From Bacteroidota bacterium (GTDB taxonomy: Bacteria; Bacteroidota; Bacteroidia; NS11-12g; UBA955): DNA of 17,436 nt. Where the stretch lies: positions 1 to 17,436 of the forward strand of contig JAGWYC010000018.1 in NCBI GenBank assembly GCA_018969565.1. Reading direction: 5' to 3'. The number at the start of each line of letters is the position of its first letter. Within the stretch, counting starts at the first letter, position 1. Shown piece by piece: positions 1-7,493 of the stretch. The notes under the pieces are model-generated. The model worked only from the letters and a program-made list of their open reading frames with translations, was not told the origin of the DNA and did no database searches. Made by a program: the position numbers and the translations under genes.

Positions 1-270
1 TTCAAATTCAGCAACAACGGTACTGAAGCAATCGTGTTATCTGACGTACATGCTTCCTGCGGTTGTACCACTCCTGAATGGCCCCGCGAGCCTATTGCGC
101 CCGGCCAGAATTCAGAAATCAAAGCCATTTACAATACTGCCGGCCGCCCCGGATATTTCGAAAAGACCGTCTTCGTTACCTACAATGGTAAGACTGTGGA
201 GCTGAAAATCAAGGGCACCGTACAAAACAATGGCAGCGATACACCCAACAACAGCGGCCAACTGCATTAA
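1..270 (+). CDS. DUF1573 secreted protein, 5'-truncated by window edge
   Basis: The reading frame is open from the first base and ends with TAA at 268-270, so 89 C-terminal residues are visible and the start lies outside the window. The residues match the second half of a DUF1573 domain (PF07610, an Ig-like fold related to ASPM/SPD-2/Hydin domains). They include F-K-F-S-N-N-G, then the family hallmark SCGCTTP followed by WPREPI, then GQ...I...YNTAGRPGYF. The rest is a short polar Asn/Ser-rich tail. The gene is closely related to the next one, 30 nt downstream with no terminator between them, so the two are probably co-transcribed tandem duplicates. The biochemical role of DUF1573 proteins is not established. 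The paired Cys of the CGC motif could form a disulfide or bind a ligand, but that is inference. Confidence 0.85.
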   Translation, partial: FKFSNNGTEAIVLSDVHASCGCTTPEWPREPIAPGQNSEIKAIYNTAGRPGYFEKTVFVTYNGKTVELKIKGTVQNNGSDTPNNSGQLH

Positions 271-300
271 TTTCCCTAAACCCGGAATTTCATCAATACT

Positions 301-720
301 ATGAAACACATTCTGCTTTCTGCTGCCCTCCTCGGATTCGGATCCTGCACTTTTGCGCAAACCGAATCCACGCCTGCCAACCAAACACTGAAATTCGAAA
401 CCATTACCCATGATTTCGGCACCGTGTATGAAGGCACCATGGCTACCTACGACTTCAAATTCACCAATACCGGCCAAAATGCTGTAGCACTCTCCAATGT
501 GCAGGCTTCTTGCGGTTGCACCACTCCAAAGTGGCCCCGTGAGCCCATTGGCGCCGGTCAGTCTGCTGTAATCACCGCACAATACAACAGTGCTGGTCGT
601 CCCGGTTCTTTCCATAAAACCATCAGCGTTTATTCTGATGCCGGAAACTATACCCTGACCATCACCGGTAACGTGATTCAGAAACCGGAGAAGCCAAAGT
701 CACCGGTTATTGTAAACTAA
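301..720 (+). CDS. DUF1573 domain secreted protein
   Basis: This is a 139-residue protein. The N-terminus is a typical Sec signal peptide: MKH, then a hydrophobic stretch and TFA|Q as a likely signal peptidase I site near residue 19. The mature part is a single DUF1573 domain, with HDFGTVYEG at the first strand, FKFTNTGQ, the hallmark SCGCTTPKWPREP, and then GRPGSFHKT. The C-terminal tail is short and Lys/Pro-rich (KPEKPKSP). The ATG at 301 is supported by the signal peptide that follows it. The DNA around the CGC motif is highly similar to that of the preceding gene (about 51-96 versus 505-550), indicating recent tandem duplication. The protein is probably exported to the periplasm or outer-membrane surface. 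Function is unknown. A strong terminator follows at 741-770. Confidence 0.88.
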   Translation: MKHILLSAALLGFGSCTFAQTESTPANQTLKFETITHDFGTVYEGTMATYDFKFTNTGQNAVALSNVQASCGCTTPKWPREPIGAGQSAVITAQYNSAGRPGSFHKTISVYSDAGNYTLTITGNVIQKPEKPKSPVIVN

Positions 721-740
721 TAATTCTGAACCTGATTCAT

Positions 741-770
741 AAGGCCTTCCTCACAGAAGGCCTTTATTTT
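741..770 (+). terminator. Intrinsic terminator after second DUF1573 gene
   Basis: There is a perfect 9-bp stem (AAGGCCTTC at 741-749 with GAAGGCCTT at 756-764), a 6-nt loop, and then the T-rich tract TATTTTT. It sits 20 nt after the stop codon at 720 and only 8 nt before the ATG of the next DUF1573 gene at 779. The first two DUF1573 genes should therefore terminate here, and the third needs its own promoter or read-through. Confidence 0.85.
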
Positions 771-772
771 TG
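765..772 (+). promoter_or_regulatory. Possible Bacteroidota -7 box for third DUF1573 gene
   Basis: TATTTTTG matches the Bacteroidota -7 consensus TAnnTTTG exactly and lies 6 nt before the ATG at 779. No TTG or TTTG is visible at the expected -33 spacing. The box also coincides with the T-tract of the preceding terminator, so the match may be partly accidental. If used, the mRNA would have a leader of only a few nucleotides. Confidence 0.35.
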
Positions 773-778
773 TACGTC

Positions 779-1243
779 ATGAAGGGCTTTTTCACCCTCC
801 TGTTGTTTGGATTTCCTGCCTTGGTATATACCCAGGACAGCTCCGCAACACGCTTTCTCTGCTTTGAAGAAACGCTCTTCCAAATGGATACGCTTCAGGA
901 AGGCGATATTTCCGAAGCGCGTTTCCGTTTCAGGGTTTGCGACACTGCCCCGGTAGTGATACATCAGGTTTGGCCGGGATGTGGATGCACCGTGGCAGAT
1001 TACCCTAAAGACACTTTGTTCCCGGATTCAGTGTACATGATCAGTCTGCGTTTCTTCAGCGAAGGTCGGCCTGGTTATTTTTTTCGCAGCGCTCCGATAT
1101 TATACCACAGCGTGAATCCCGGGGAAAACAATCCCTATGCCGAGACACAGGTGAGCATTACCGGATTCGTGCTTCCCAAAATTCAAAATCCTCCTCCCAT
1201 ACTCCCTGAAACGAAACGACGTCAGCGGAGAAAATCAAGGTAA
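779..1243 (+). CDS. Divergent DUF1573-like secreted protein
   Basis: The protein has 154 residues from the ATG at 779. An in-frame TTG at 770 was rejected because it lies inside the terminator and would place MYV before the natural signal peptide start (MKGFFTLLLFGF). A cleavable Sec signal probably ends near YTQ|D. The mature part keeps the DUF1573 layout: FEETLFQMDTLQEGD, ARFRFRV, the core PGCGCTVADYP (hallmark CGCT kept), and then EGRPGYFFRS. It is clearly more diverged than its two upstream neighbours and carries additional cysteines. It ends in a strongly basic tail (KRRQRRKSR) that is unusual for an exported protein. The last 22 nt overlap the 3' end of the convergent gene on the minus strand. 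Function is unknown. Confidence 0.75.
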   Translation: MKGFFTLLLFGFPALVYTQDSSATRFLCFEETLFQMDTLQEGDISEARFRFRVCDTAPVVIHQVWPGCGCTVADYPKDTLFPDSVYMISLRFFSEGRPGYFFRSAPILYHSVNPGENNPYAETQVSITGFVLPKIQNPPPILPETKRRQRRKSR

Positions 1244-2100
1244 CGCTGACTGAATAAACCCAGCGTGCCACCGGTATGCAGGAACACCACATTGGATTCT
1301 GGTTCGAAATACCCCGATTCCACCAAATCCCGAAGAGCCATCCAGGCTTTCCCTGTATAAACCGGATCTAACAGAATATTGGTTTTGATTATTTCCTGCT
1401 GAATGAACTTCATCAGCACGGCATCTGCTTTTGCAAAACCACCCCGCTCAAAACCGGTTTGCAATGCCCAGTTTCCGAAGCCGGCTGATTCCAGCATTGT
1501 GCGCTGCTCTGCTTCGTTAAACAGCACAGGAATGCCCACAACCCTGCTGTTCAGTTTTCGCTTATCCCTGCCGCTGATAATTCCCCGCATGGTAGTACCG
1601 GTGGCCGTAGCCAATACTAAAGCATCCGGCACAAAGGGAAACTCATCCCAGATATCCTCGCATCCGGCAGCACCGTACTCGCCGGCGCCGCCCACATCAA
1701 TAAACATCACCTTCGGCCCTGGGTAATGCTCGCTCACCCATTGCCGGCGCTCATTGAATTCCTCATGACTGAGGTACACGGAATTCAGGTTCCAGCGTGC
1801 GCCAATCAGGCGGTAGTGATTGTCGGGTTGTTGCCTTCCTCGAATCAGTGCAGTGCATCTGATGCCATAAGCGGCGCAGGCACAGGCTGTTGCAAGTATA
1901 TGATTACTGAAAGGTCCACCCGTGGTAATGATATGTTCAACACCCCGTTTTCGGGCTTCTTCCATGTACAGGCGCAACTTTCGCCATTTGTTCCCGGAAA
2001 TAAAAGGGTGTATCAGGTCATCACGCTTTATCCAGACCCGGCATTCACCGGACATAAGAATTTGCTGAAGCAAGGAGTTGCCTGTATCCGGGCGCATCAT
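1222..2100 (-). CDS. D-cysteine desulfhydrase/ACC deaminase family PLP enzyme
   Basis: This 292-residue cytosolic enzyme belongs to fold-type II PLP enzymes. The Schiff-base lysine is K38 in SGNKWRKL. The substrate-carboxylate loop is GGPFSNH at residues 61-67, the phosphate-binding Thr/Gly-rich loop is TATGTTMRG at 165-173, and the C-terminal signature is LHTGGTLGLF. At the position where true ACC deaminases carry Tyr-Glu (YEGK), this protein has Tyr248-Thr249 (DPVYTGKA), as in D-cysteine desulfhydrases. D-cysteine or another D-amino acid is therefore a likelier substrate than ACC, though this is inferred. It is slightly shorter than the usual 300-340 residues. The start codon overlaps the stop of the M1 peptidase gene in the arrangement ATGA, so the pair is probably translationally coupled. 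A second in-frame ATG follows at once (2097). Confidence 0.85.
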   Translation of the reverse strand: MMRPDTGNSLLQQILMSGECRVWIKRDDLIHPFISGNKWRKLRLYMEEARKRGVEHIITTGGPFSNHILATACACAAYGIRCTALIRGRQQPDNHYRLIGARWNLNSVYLSHEEFNERRQWVSEHYPGPKVMFIDVGGAGEYGAAGCEDIWDEFPFVPDALVLATATGTTMRGIISGRDKRKLNSRVVGIPVLFNEAEQRTMLESAGFGNWALQTGFERGGFAKADAVLMKFIQQEIIKTNILLDPVYTGKAWMALRDLVESGYFEPESNVVFLHTGGTLGLFSQRYLDFLR

Positions 2101-3965
2101 GGCTGCACGTGCAGTATCTCAGCAATGCTGCCCGCGGAAACACTGTGGTATCCGGGTTTGGCGCGTTTGAAGATGGCCCTGCCCATTTCCAGTCCCTGCG
2201 GAGTTGCGCTTAGCGCCTCGTACACCGGTTTCAGAAATTTACGCCTGCCCACCCGCACAAGGAATGCTTCCATGGAAGCAAAGGCAGGGCGGTAAAGGGC
2301 TGTAGCAGCCAGTGTGAACCAGTCGCACTGTATCTCAGCGTTTCCGCTTCTGCTGAAGCCAAAAGCCTGATCAAGTGCTTCCAGTTCGGCGGCATTGATG
2401 TCTTTGGGAAGGTTCCTCAAAAAGTGCTGGTATTGTTGGGTAACCCAACCCTTAACCATAGCCGGGTCCGGCTTCCGGGAACGCTGGTATTTCGCTGCAG
2501 CTTCTCGAGCCAGTTTCATACGTTCGGATGCAGGCCTGGGCGCATTATCGGGAAGTCCTTCACCATAAATCCAATCGTTCAGTTTGGCAGCAACCGCTTC
2601 CCGGGCCGTTTGCAACAGGTGTTCCTGTACATAATCATTAAATGTTCCTGTCGTAATAGTTTTAAAGGAATGGACCCGGAAATATTCCTTGAGAAAGGCA
2701 TCCCAACGGGGGCGGCCCACCAATTGTTCCAGGTGTTTTAAAAACAGGAATCCCTTTATATAGGCTATATCTGTCAGACCATCATCGGGATTTCTTCCTT
2801 TCAGATTCAAGGCCAGGCGTGTATCAGCGGGATTTTCACGCATCATCCTGCTCACAGTACGTTCCAGTTCACCTACCTCCAGTTCAGCGCACATATCGGC
2901 AAAGTCCTTTCCGTAAACAGCCTCCACGATTCTGTTTTCGAAATACACCGTGAACCCTTCGTTGAGCCAGAAATCGTTCCAGGTGGCATTGGTGACCAGG
3001 TTACCACTCCAACTGTGGGCCAGTTCGTGTGCCACCAGGCTGGTCAGCGAGCGGTCGCCGGCAATGATGGTCGGGGTGGCGAAGGTCAACCTGGGGTTTT
3101 CCATGCCCCCGAAAGGGAAGCTGGGCGGGAGCACAAGCACATCATAACGCCCCCAAGGATAATCACCATACAGCGCAGAAGCCTTTTCAATCATCTGTGG
3201 CATATCGGCCAATTCCCAGGCCACCGAATCAAGGAAACCCGGTTCGGCATACACACCGCTGATGCTGTCCAGAGGTTTAAAAGCTACATCGCCCACTGCC
3301 AGAGCCATCAGATAGGAAGAAACCGGCTGCGGCATGTTAAAATGATAAATCCCGCTGTCATTGCGCTGCTGAGGGTTAGATGCGCTCATCAGGGCCATCA
3401 ATTCTTTCGGACAGGATATTCTCGCGCTGTAGGTAAAGCGCACATCCGGACGATCCATCAGCGGAATCCAGGTTCGGGCAAGGATGGCCTGCGACTGGGT
3501 GAAGAGGAAGGGATGCCGCCGATCGTGTGTCTGGGCCGGGTTTAACCATTGCAATGCCTCTGAAAGGGAATCGGTGTGGTAGCGCAGGTTGACTTTTTTT
3601 GTACCTGGCTTCAGGGGAATAACGATGGCCGTTCCAAACAATGAATCAGCAACACCCAGCCTGAAATCGGTCTTACTGCCATCATCAAGCGTAACCTCAT
3701 CCACGAACAGATTCCGGGAATCCAGAATCATCACGCTGTCATTCCCCTGACGGTCCAGAGTATGCGTCGCGGTGCCACTCAGTGTTTTAGACTTGAAGTC
3801 AACCTTCAGGTCCAGGTGAAGATGTTTGGTACGCACCTTATCAGCATTTCCGAAGGAATGATCTGTTTGCAGCGGTACCTGAATAGGGGCAGGCACTTGT
3901 TTCGACCTCTGACAAGCGACGAGGAACGCCGCACATGCGAAGAAAATGTGCTCGAATTTAGACAT
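2097..3965 (-). CDS. M1 family aminopeptidase, leukotriene A4 hydrolase-like lipoprotein
   Basis: This is a 622-residue zinc metallopeptidase. The N-terminus has a lipoprotein signal with lipobox LVAC, so the mature enzyme is probably anchored by a lipidated Cys near residue 18 in the envelope. The N-terminal beta-saddle domain is followed by the exopeptidase motif GGMEN (286-290) and the zinc motif HELAH (H313, E314, H317) with the third ligand E336 in WLNEG. Y402 in AYIKGF corresponds to the catalytic tyrosine of the family. The order PFGGMENP, AGDRSLTSLVAHE, GNLVTNATWNDFWLNEG and the helical C-terminal region (EALDQAFGFS onward) is that of LTA4 hydrolase/aminopeptidase B rather than ERAP/PepN. 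It likely trims N-terminal residues from peptides. It is transcribed divergently from the gene at 4094 and overlaps the downstream PLP-enzyme gene by 4 nt. Confidence 0.93.
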   Translation of the reverse strand: MSKFEHIFFACAAFLVACQRSKQVPAPIQVPLQTDHSFGNADKVRTKHLHLDLKVDFKSKTLSGTATHTLDRQGNDSVMILDSRNLFVDEVTLDDGSKTDFRLGVADSLFGTAIVIPLKPGTKKVNLRYHTDSLSEALQWLNPAQTHDRRHPFLFTQSQAILARTWIPLMDRPDVRFTYSARISCPKELMALMSASNPQQRNDSGIYHFNMPQPVSSYLMALAVGDVAFKPLDSISGVYAEPGFLDSVAWELADMPQMIEKASALYGDYPWGRYDVLVLPPSFPFGGMENPRLTFATPTIIAGDRSLTSLVAHELAHSWSGNLVTNATWNDFWLNEGFTVYFENRIVEAVYGKDFADMCAELEVGELERTVSRMMRENPADTRLALNLKGRNPDDGLTDIAYIKGFLFLKHLEQLVGRPRWDAFLKEYFRVHSFKTITTGTFNDYVQEHLLQTAREAVAAKLNDWIYGEGLPDNAPRPASERMKLAREAAAKYQRSRKPDPAMVKGWVTQQYQHFLRNLPKDINAAELEALDQAFGFSRSGNAEIQCDWFTLAATALYRPAFASMEAFLVRVGRRKFLKPVYEALSATPQGLEMGRAIFKRAKPGYHSVSAGSIAEILHVQP

Positions 3966-4093
3966 CTGTGGCGCAAATTACGGAAGGATGTGTATTCAGT
4001 TCGATTCAACCCATATCTTCGCGCTTTCCTAAGGTTTACTTCAATTTGGCAACATTTTTGAAAAGATACCATCTGCGATACAAGAATTCGGGC

Positions 4094-4789
4094 ATGAAGC
4101 ACTTCTGTTTGATCGTTTTCTCATGCATCCTTGGTGCTGCTTCATTGCATGCGCAAGGTGACGGTGGGGGTGAATTTGACTTCGGGGATACCACAGCTAT
4201 GGATTCCTCGTATGTTTATGGGGAAGAAGGGGGCGCTTCCGGGGTGAACGGGCCTATGAGGTTCGAAAAGCACGAACGTTTTCAGGCGCCTTATGACAGC
4301 CTGCGCGAACTGATTTTCTACAGCAATGTGGTGGAAGACCCCAATTGCAATGAGTGCACGGCTGACAGCCTGTATGTGCGTGCCCTGAGATACCTTAGAG
4401 GTCGCTTTGGTGAGAAGGCGCTCAAGGAAATAACCCAGGAAGCCAAACCGGGTAACAAGTTGACAGTATTACTTAAAGTACCTCTGGTTACCAAACCGCA
4501 GGTCAACGTGGTAGTCAAGGAAGGATACATCGAGTATAAGATGACCCTGCGTTTTCAGGACAATCGCTACAAGTACGAATTCAGTAATTTCGTACATATC
4601 CGCGACATTCAGGGTGCCAACGGAGGGCAATCGCGCACCTATGCCGAATATTACAGGCAAGCGAAAACCTATACCCGTGCCAATGACTTGTACCTGATGG
4701 GTATGGATATGGAAGTCAAACAAACGGTTGCCAACCTTACAAAAGCCCTCAAGGAAAAGTGGAAGCCTGAGGACGAAGATGATTGGTAA
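4094..4789 (+). CDS. Secreted protein of unknown function, possibly DUF4468-like
   Basis: The protein has 231 residues from the ATG at 4094. The open frame extends upstream to 3968, but the upstream residues are not signal-like, whereas MKHFCLIVFSCILGA...LHAQ at 4094 is a clear Sec signal with cleavage LHA|Q. The mature protein begins with an acidic Gly/Asp-rich stretch (GDGGGEFDFGDTT). An alpha/beta region follows: LIFYSNVVE, a Cys pair CNEC, ADSLYVRALRYLRGRFG, and then alternating strands with VKEGYIEYKMTLRFQDNRYKYEFSNF. The order of a helix followed by I-x-Y-x-M/L and a D-x-RY-x-Y strand resembles the Bacteroidota DUF4468 (TBP-like fold) family. This is a resemblance from memory, not a confirmed assignment. 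The tail is acidic (EDEDDW). It stands alone between a divergent peptidase gene and the rplM operon. Confidence 0.75.
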   Translation: MKHFCLIVFSCILGAASLHAQGDGGGEFDFGDTTAMDSSYVYGEEGGASGVNGPMRFEKHERFQAPYDSLRELIFYSNVVEDPNCNECTADSLYVRALRYLRGRFGEKALKEITQEAKPGNKLTVLLKVPLVTKPQVNVVVKEGYIEYKMTLRFQDNRYKYEFSNFVHIRDIQGANGGQSRTYAEYYRQAKTYTRANDLYLMGMDMEVKQTVANLTKALKEKWKPEDEDDW

Positions 4790-4925
4790 TCAATCACTTA
4801 GCCATTTTCACACTAACCAATTCTTTACACTTTTCCTGAACGTTTCGCAATGAATTCCATTTGTTGCGCCGTATCGGTTTTTCTAAAAGCAGCGATTTTC
4901 CTGTTAAAAAATCTTCCTTACCCCT

Positions 4926-4957
4926 ATTGGCGTAACAAAACAAAATGTCTATTTTTG
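4926..4957 (+). promoter_or_regulatory. Bacteroidota-type promoter of the rplM operon
   Basis: The -7 element TATTTTTG at 4950-4957 matches TAnnTTTG exactly. TTG at 4927-4929 lies 20 nt upstream, the expected -33 distance. Transcription would begin around 4961, giving a leader of about 28 nt before the GTG at 4989. The rest of the 4790-4988 spacer shows no ORF, no clear hairpin and no recognised leader element. Confidence 0.75.
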
Positions 4958-4988
4958 CCGTCCCAAATTTTTACACAACTTATATACC

Positions 4989-5438
4989 GTGAACACGCTG
5001 AGTTATAAAAGCAGGATGCTAAACAGTGAGACCCGCGACAAGAAATGGTACGTGGTGGACGCTGAAGGGCAGGTACTGGGAAGACTTTCATCGCGCATTG
5101 CGATGATCATCCGTGGCAAACACAAACCCGGATACACTCCGCACACCGATTGTGGTGACAATGTGATTGTGTTGAATGCTGATAAGGTGGTGATGACTGC
5201 AAACAAAATTGCAAATCGCACCTATCTGCGTCACACCGGTTTCCCGGGTGGACAGCGTTCCAGAACTGCACAGGAAATCCTGAACCGCAACCCTGAGCGC
5301 CTCATTGAACATGCTGTTAAAGGTATGTTGCCCAAAAATCGCCTTGGCCGCAGGTTGTTTACCAACTTGTACGTGTACACCGGTACTGAGCATCCTCATG
5401 TTGCCCAGCAACCTAAGGAACTGAAGTTAGACCTCTGA
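4989..5438 (+). CDS. rplM: 50S ribosomal protein L13
   Basis: This 149-residue protein is an early-assembly component of the large ribosomal subunit that binds 23S rRNA. Diagnostic segments are WYVVDAEGQVLGRLSSRIA near the N-terminus, LRGKHKP-like IIRGKHKPGYTPHTDCGD, VVMTANKI, HTGFPGG and the C-terminal VKGMLPKNRLGR...LYVYTGTEHPH. The start is taken as GTG 4989 rather than the internal ATG at 5016, because MNTLSYK is the usual N-terminus of Bacteroidota L13. There is no Shine-Dalgarno sequence, which is normal for this phylum. It is the first gene of the operon, with rpsI following after 11 nt. Confidence 0.97.
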   Translation: MNTLSYKSRMLNSETRDKKWYVVDAEGQVLGRLSSRIAMIIRGKHKPGYTPHTDCGDNVIVLNADKVVMTANKIANRTYLRHTGFPGGQRSRTAQEILNRNPERLIEHAVKGMLPKNRLGRRLFTNLYVYTGTEHPHVAQQPKELKLDL

Positions 5439-5449
5439 AATAAAGGATC

Positions 5450-5830
5450 ATGATAAATACATCCGGAAGGCGTAAAGCTGCTGTTGCCCGTGCTTATGTA
5501 CAAGACGGCAATGGAGAAATCCTGATTAACGGACGCCCCATGAACGAGTATTTTCCTGTGCTGACCATGCAGGCCAAAGTGAAACAACCCATTCAACTTG
5601 CGGGCCAGGAAGATAAAGTGAACATCAAGGTTAATGTACGCGGCGGCGGAGTATCCGGTCAGGCCGGTGCCGTTTCCCTGGCCATTGCCAAGGCGCTGGT
5701 TCAGAGCAACGAAGAAATTCGTGGCTCATTGCGCCAGCACGGATTGCTTACTCGCGATTCACGCGAAGTTGAGCGTAAGAAACCCGGTCAAAAGAAAGCA
5801 AGGAAAAGATTCCAATTCAGCAAGCGCTAA
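5450..5830 (+). CDS. rpsI: 30S ribosomal protein S9
   Basis: This 126-residue protein is S9 of the small subunit, whose C-terminal tail reaches the P-site tRNA. Visible hallmarks are TSGRRKAAVARAYV at the N-terminus, the NVRGGGVSGQAGAVSLAIAKAL core, LLTRDSREVERKKPGQKKARKRFQFSKR-type basic C-terminus with terminal lysine-arginine, and length within the family norm. It lies 11 nt after rplM and 8 nt before rpsB, so translation is likely closely linked. L13 and S9 genes are paired in most bacteria. Confidence 0.97.
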   Translation: MINTSGRRKAAVARAYVQDGNGEILINGRPMNEYFPVLTMQAKVKQPIQLAGQEDKVNIKVNVRGGGVSGQAGAVSLAIAKALVQSNEEIRGSLRQHGLLTRDSREVERKKPGQKKARKRFQFSKR

Positions 5831-5838
5831 TTCACAAT

Positions 5839-6570
5839 ATGGCAATTTCCCAACAAGATCTTCTGGATGCAGGTGTACACTTCGGTCACCTCACCCGCAA
5901 ATGGAATCCCAAAATGGCTCCCTATATCTTCATGGAGCAGAATGGCATTCACATTCTCGACCTGAAGAAAACCGAAGCCAAACTAGAAGAAGCACGCGGT
6001 GCCATCCGAAACATCGTGAAGTCGGGCCGCAAAGTCCTTTTTGTTGCTACCAAAAAGCAGGCTAAAGAAATCATCAGCGAAGTTGCTCAAGGTGCTTCTA
6101 TGCCCTTCGTTACTGAGCGTTGGCTGGGCGGTATGCTCACAAACTTCGCCACTGTGCGCAAGAGCATCAAACGCATGCAGAACATCAACAAAATGATGAC
6201 AGACGGCACCTTCGAAAACATCAACAAGAAGGAACGTCTGATGTTGACTCGCGAAAAAGCCAAATTGGAGCGGATGCTCGGCGGTATCGAAGAAATGTCT
6301 AAACTCCCCGGTGCGCTGTTTATTGTGGACATCAAAAGGGAACATATCGCTGTCGCAGAAGCAAGAAGGCTCGGTATCCCCACTTTCGCCATCGTGGATA
6401 CCAATAGTGATCCTACTACCGTTGATTTCCCCATTCCCGCTAATGATGATGCCAGCAAGAGCATTTACCTGATTGCCCGTGAACTGGCTGATGCCATCAA
6501 CGAAGGTCAGCAGGAACGCCGCAGGGAGAAGGACGAGGCCGCTACAGAACAACCTGTGGCCGAAGCCTGA
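5839..6570 (+). CDS. rpsB: 30S ribosomal protein S2
   Basis: This 243-residue S2 protein of the small subunit is needed for S1 docking and initiation in characterised species. Diagnostic stretches are LLDAGVHFGHLTRKWNPKMAPYIF near the N-terminus, the GRKVLFVATKKQA core, RWLGGMLTNF, LPGALFIVDIKREHIAVAEA and GIPTFAIVDTNSDP, followed by IPANDDA. The C-terminus is a charged, Glu/Arg/Ala-rich extension, as is common. The antisense strand over rpsB and tsf contains a long open frame (5983-6918) that is only a shadow of these two genes. Confidence 0.97.
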   Translation: MAISQQDLLDAGVHFGHLTRKWNPKMAPYIFMEQNGIHILDLKKTEAKLEEARGAIRNIVKSGRKVLFVATKKQAKEIISEVAQGASMPFVTERWLGGMLTNFATVRKSIKRMQNINKMMTDGTFENINKKERLMLTREKAKLERMLGGIEEMSKLPGALFIVDIKREHIAVAEARRLGIPTFAIVDTNSDPTTVDFPIPANDDASKSIYLIARELADAINEGQQERRREKDEAATEQPVAEA

Positions 6571-6600
6571 AATCTTTAAGCAGTTGCAGAAATAAAACAC

Positions 6601-7437
6601 ATGTCCACTACTATTAACGCAGCAGACGTAAACAAACTCCGCCAGATGACCGGCGCAGGCATGATGGATTGCAAGAAAGCCCTTGCCGAAAGCAATGGAG
6701 ACTTTGAAGCAGCCATAGACTTCCTCAGGAAAAAAGGTCAGAAAATCAGTGCGAACCGCGCGGACCGCAAGGCTTCCGAAGGTGCAGTTATTGCCCTTAC
6801 TAATGCAGAGCGCACCAAAGGTGTTGTGATTGAACTGAATTGCGAAACCGATTTCGTTGCCAAAAACGAAGATTTCGTAAAAACAGCCCGCAGCGTTGCT
6901 GAAGCCGTACTCGAACAAGAGCCTGAATCACTGGAAGCTGTTCAATCTATGAGCATCAACGGTGTAGCCTTGTCACAGCGATTGCTCGACGAGATGGCGA
7001 AGATTGGTGAGAAGCTGGAAGTTAGCAAATACAGCATCCTCAAAGGAAACAACATCGTAGCTTATATCCACGCCGGAAACCGCCTGGGTGTGCTTGTTCA
7101 GATGAACAATGCGCCCAGCGAAGCCAACCTGCAGGCCGGCCGCGATGTAGCCATGCAAATCGCAGCTATGAATCCCGTTGCTGTTGACCGCGATGGTGTT
7201 GATGCCAGCACCATCGAGCGCGAAATGGAAATCGGTCGCGAACAGGCCCGTGCAGAAGGCAAGCCTGAAGCGATGATTGACAAGATTGCAGAAGGTAAAC
7301 TGCAGAAATTCTTCAAAGAATCTACCTTGCTGCAACAGGAGTTTGTAAAAGACCCTTCCAAAACTGTAGCCAAAATGTTGGCCGATGTGGAACCGGGGCT
7401 GACCGTTACACACTTCGTCCGGGTCGCACTCGGATAA
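6601..7437 (+). CDS. tsf: Elongation factor Ts
   Basis: This 278-residue guanine-nucleotide exchange factor for EF-Tu is cytosolic. The N-terminal UBA-like domain (VNKLRQMTGAGMMDCKKAL) is intact. The EF-Tu-contacting motif TDFVAKNEDF lies near residues 82-91. The two core subdomains carry HAGNRLGVLVQM and the signature DVAMQIAAMNP. The C-terminal module ends EPGLTVTHFVRVALG. It follows rpsB by 30 nt, the standard rpsB-tsf order. A strong terminator directly after the stop makes it the last gene of the main rplM transcript. Confidence 0.97.
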   Translation: MSTTINAADVNKLRQMTGAGMMDCKKALAESNGDFEAAIDFLRKKGQKISANRADRKASEGAVIALTNAERTKGVVIELNCETDFVAKNEDFVKTARSVAEAVLEQEPESLEAVQSMSINGVALSQRLLDEMAKIGEKLEVSKYSILKGNNIVAYIHAGNRLGVLVQMNNAPSEANLQAGRDVAMQIAAMNPVAVDRDGVDASTIEREMEIGREQARAEGKPEAMIDKIAEGKLQKFFKESTLLQQEFVKDPSKTVAKMLADVEPGLTVTHFVRVALG

Positions 7438-7453
7438 TCAAAATGAAATACTG

Positions 7454-7482
7454 AAAGTCCCTCAATTGAGGGACTTTTTTTT
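7454..7482 (+). terminator. Intrinsic terminator between tsf and pyrH
   Basis: AAAGTCCCTC at 7454-7463 pairs with GAGGGACTTT at 7468-7477 around a 4-nt loop (AATT), and the T-run continues to 7482. It is a strong Rho-independent terminator for the rplM-rpsI-rpsB-tsf transcript. It ends only 11 nt before the pyrH start codon. No convincing promoter is seen in the short space left, so pyrH may depend on read-through or an internal promoter. Confidence 0.9.
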
Positions 7483-7493
7483 AGCCTGAAAAA

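Noticed and set aside
4041..4075. Possible promoter for the gene at 4094 (TTTG followed by TACCATCT)
   Set aside because: The -7 part matches the consensus too poorly to report.
3968..4093. Upstream extension of the secreted protein at 4094
   Set aside because: The upstream residues are not signal-like, and the ATG at 4094 starts a textbook Sec signal.
5983..6918. 311-codon open frame on the minus strand across rpsB and tsf
   Set aside because: It is fully antisense to two certain core genes, and its Cys/Phe/His-rich composition is typical of a shadow frame.
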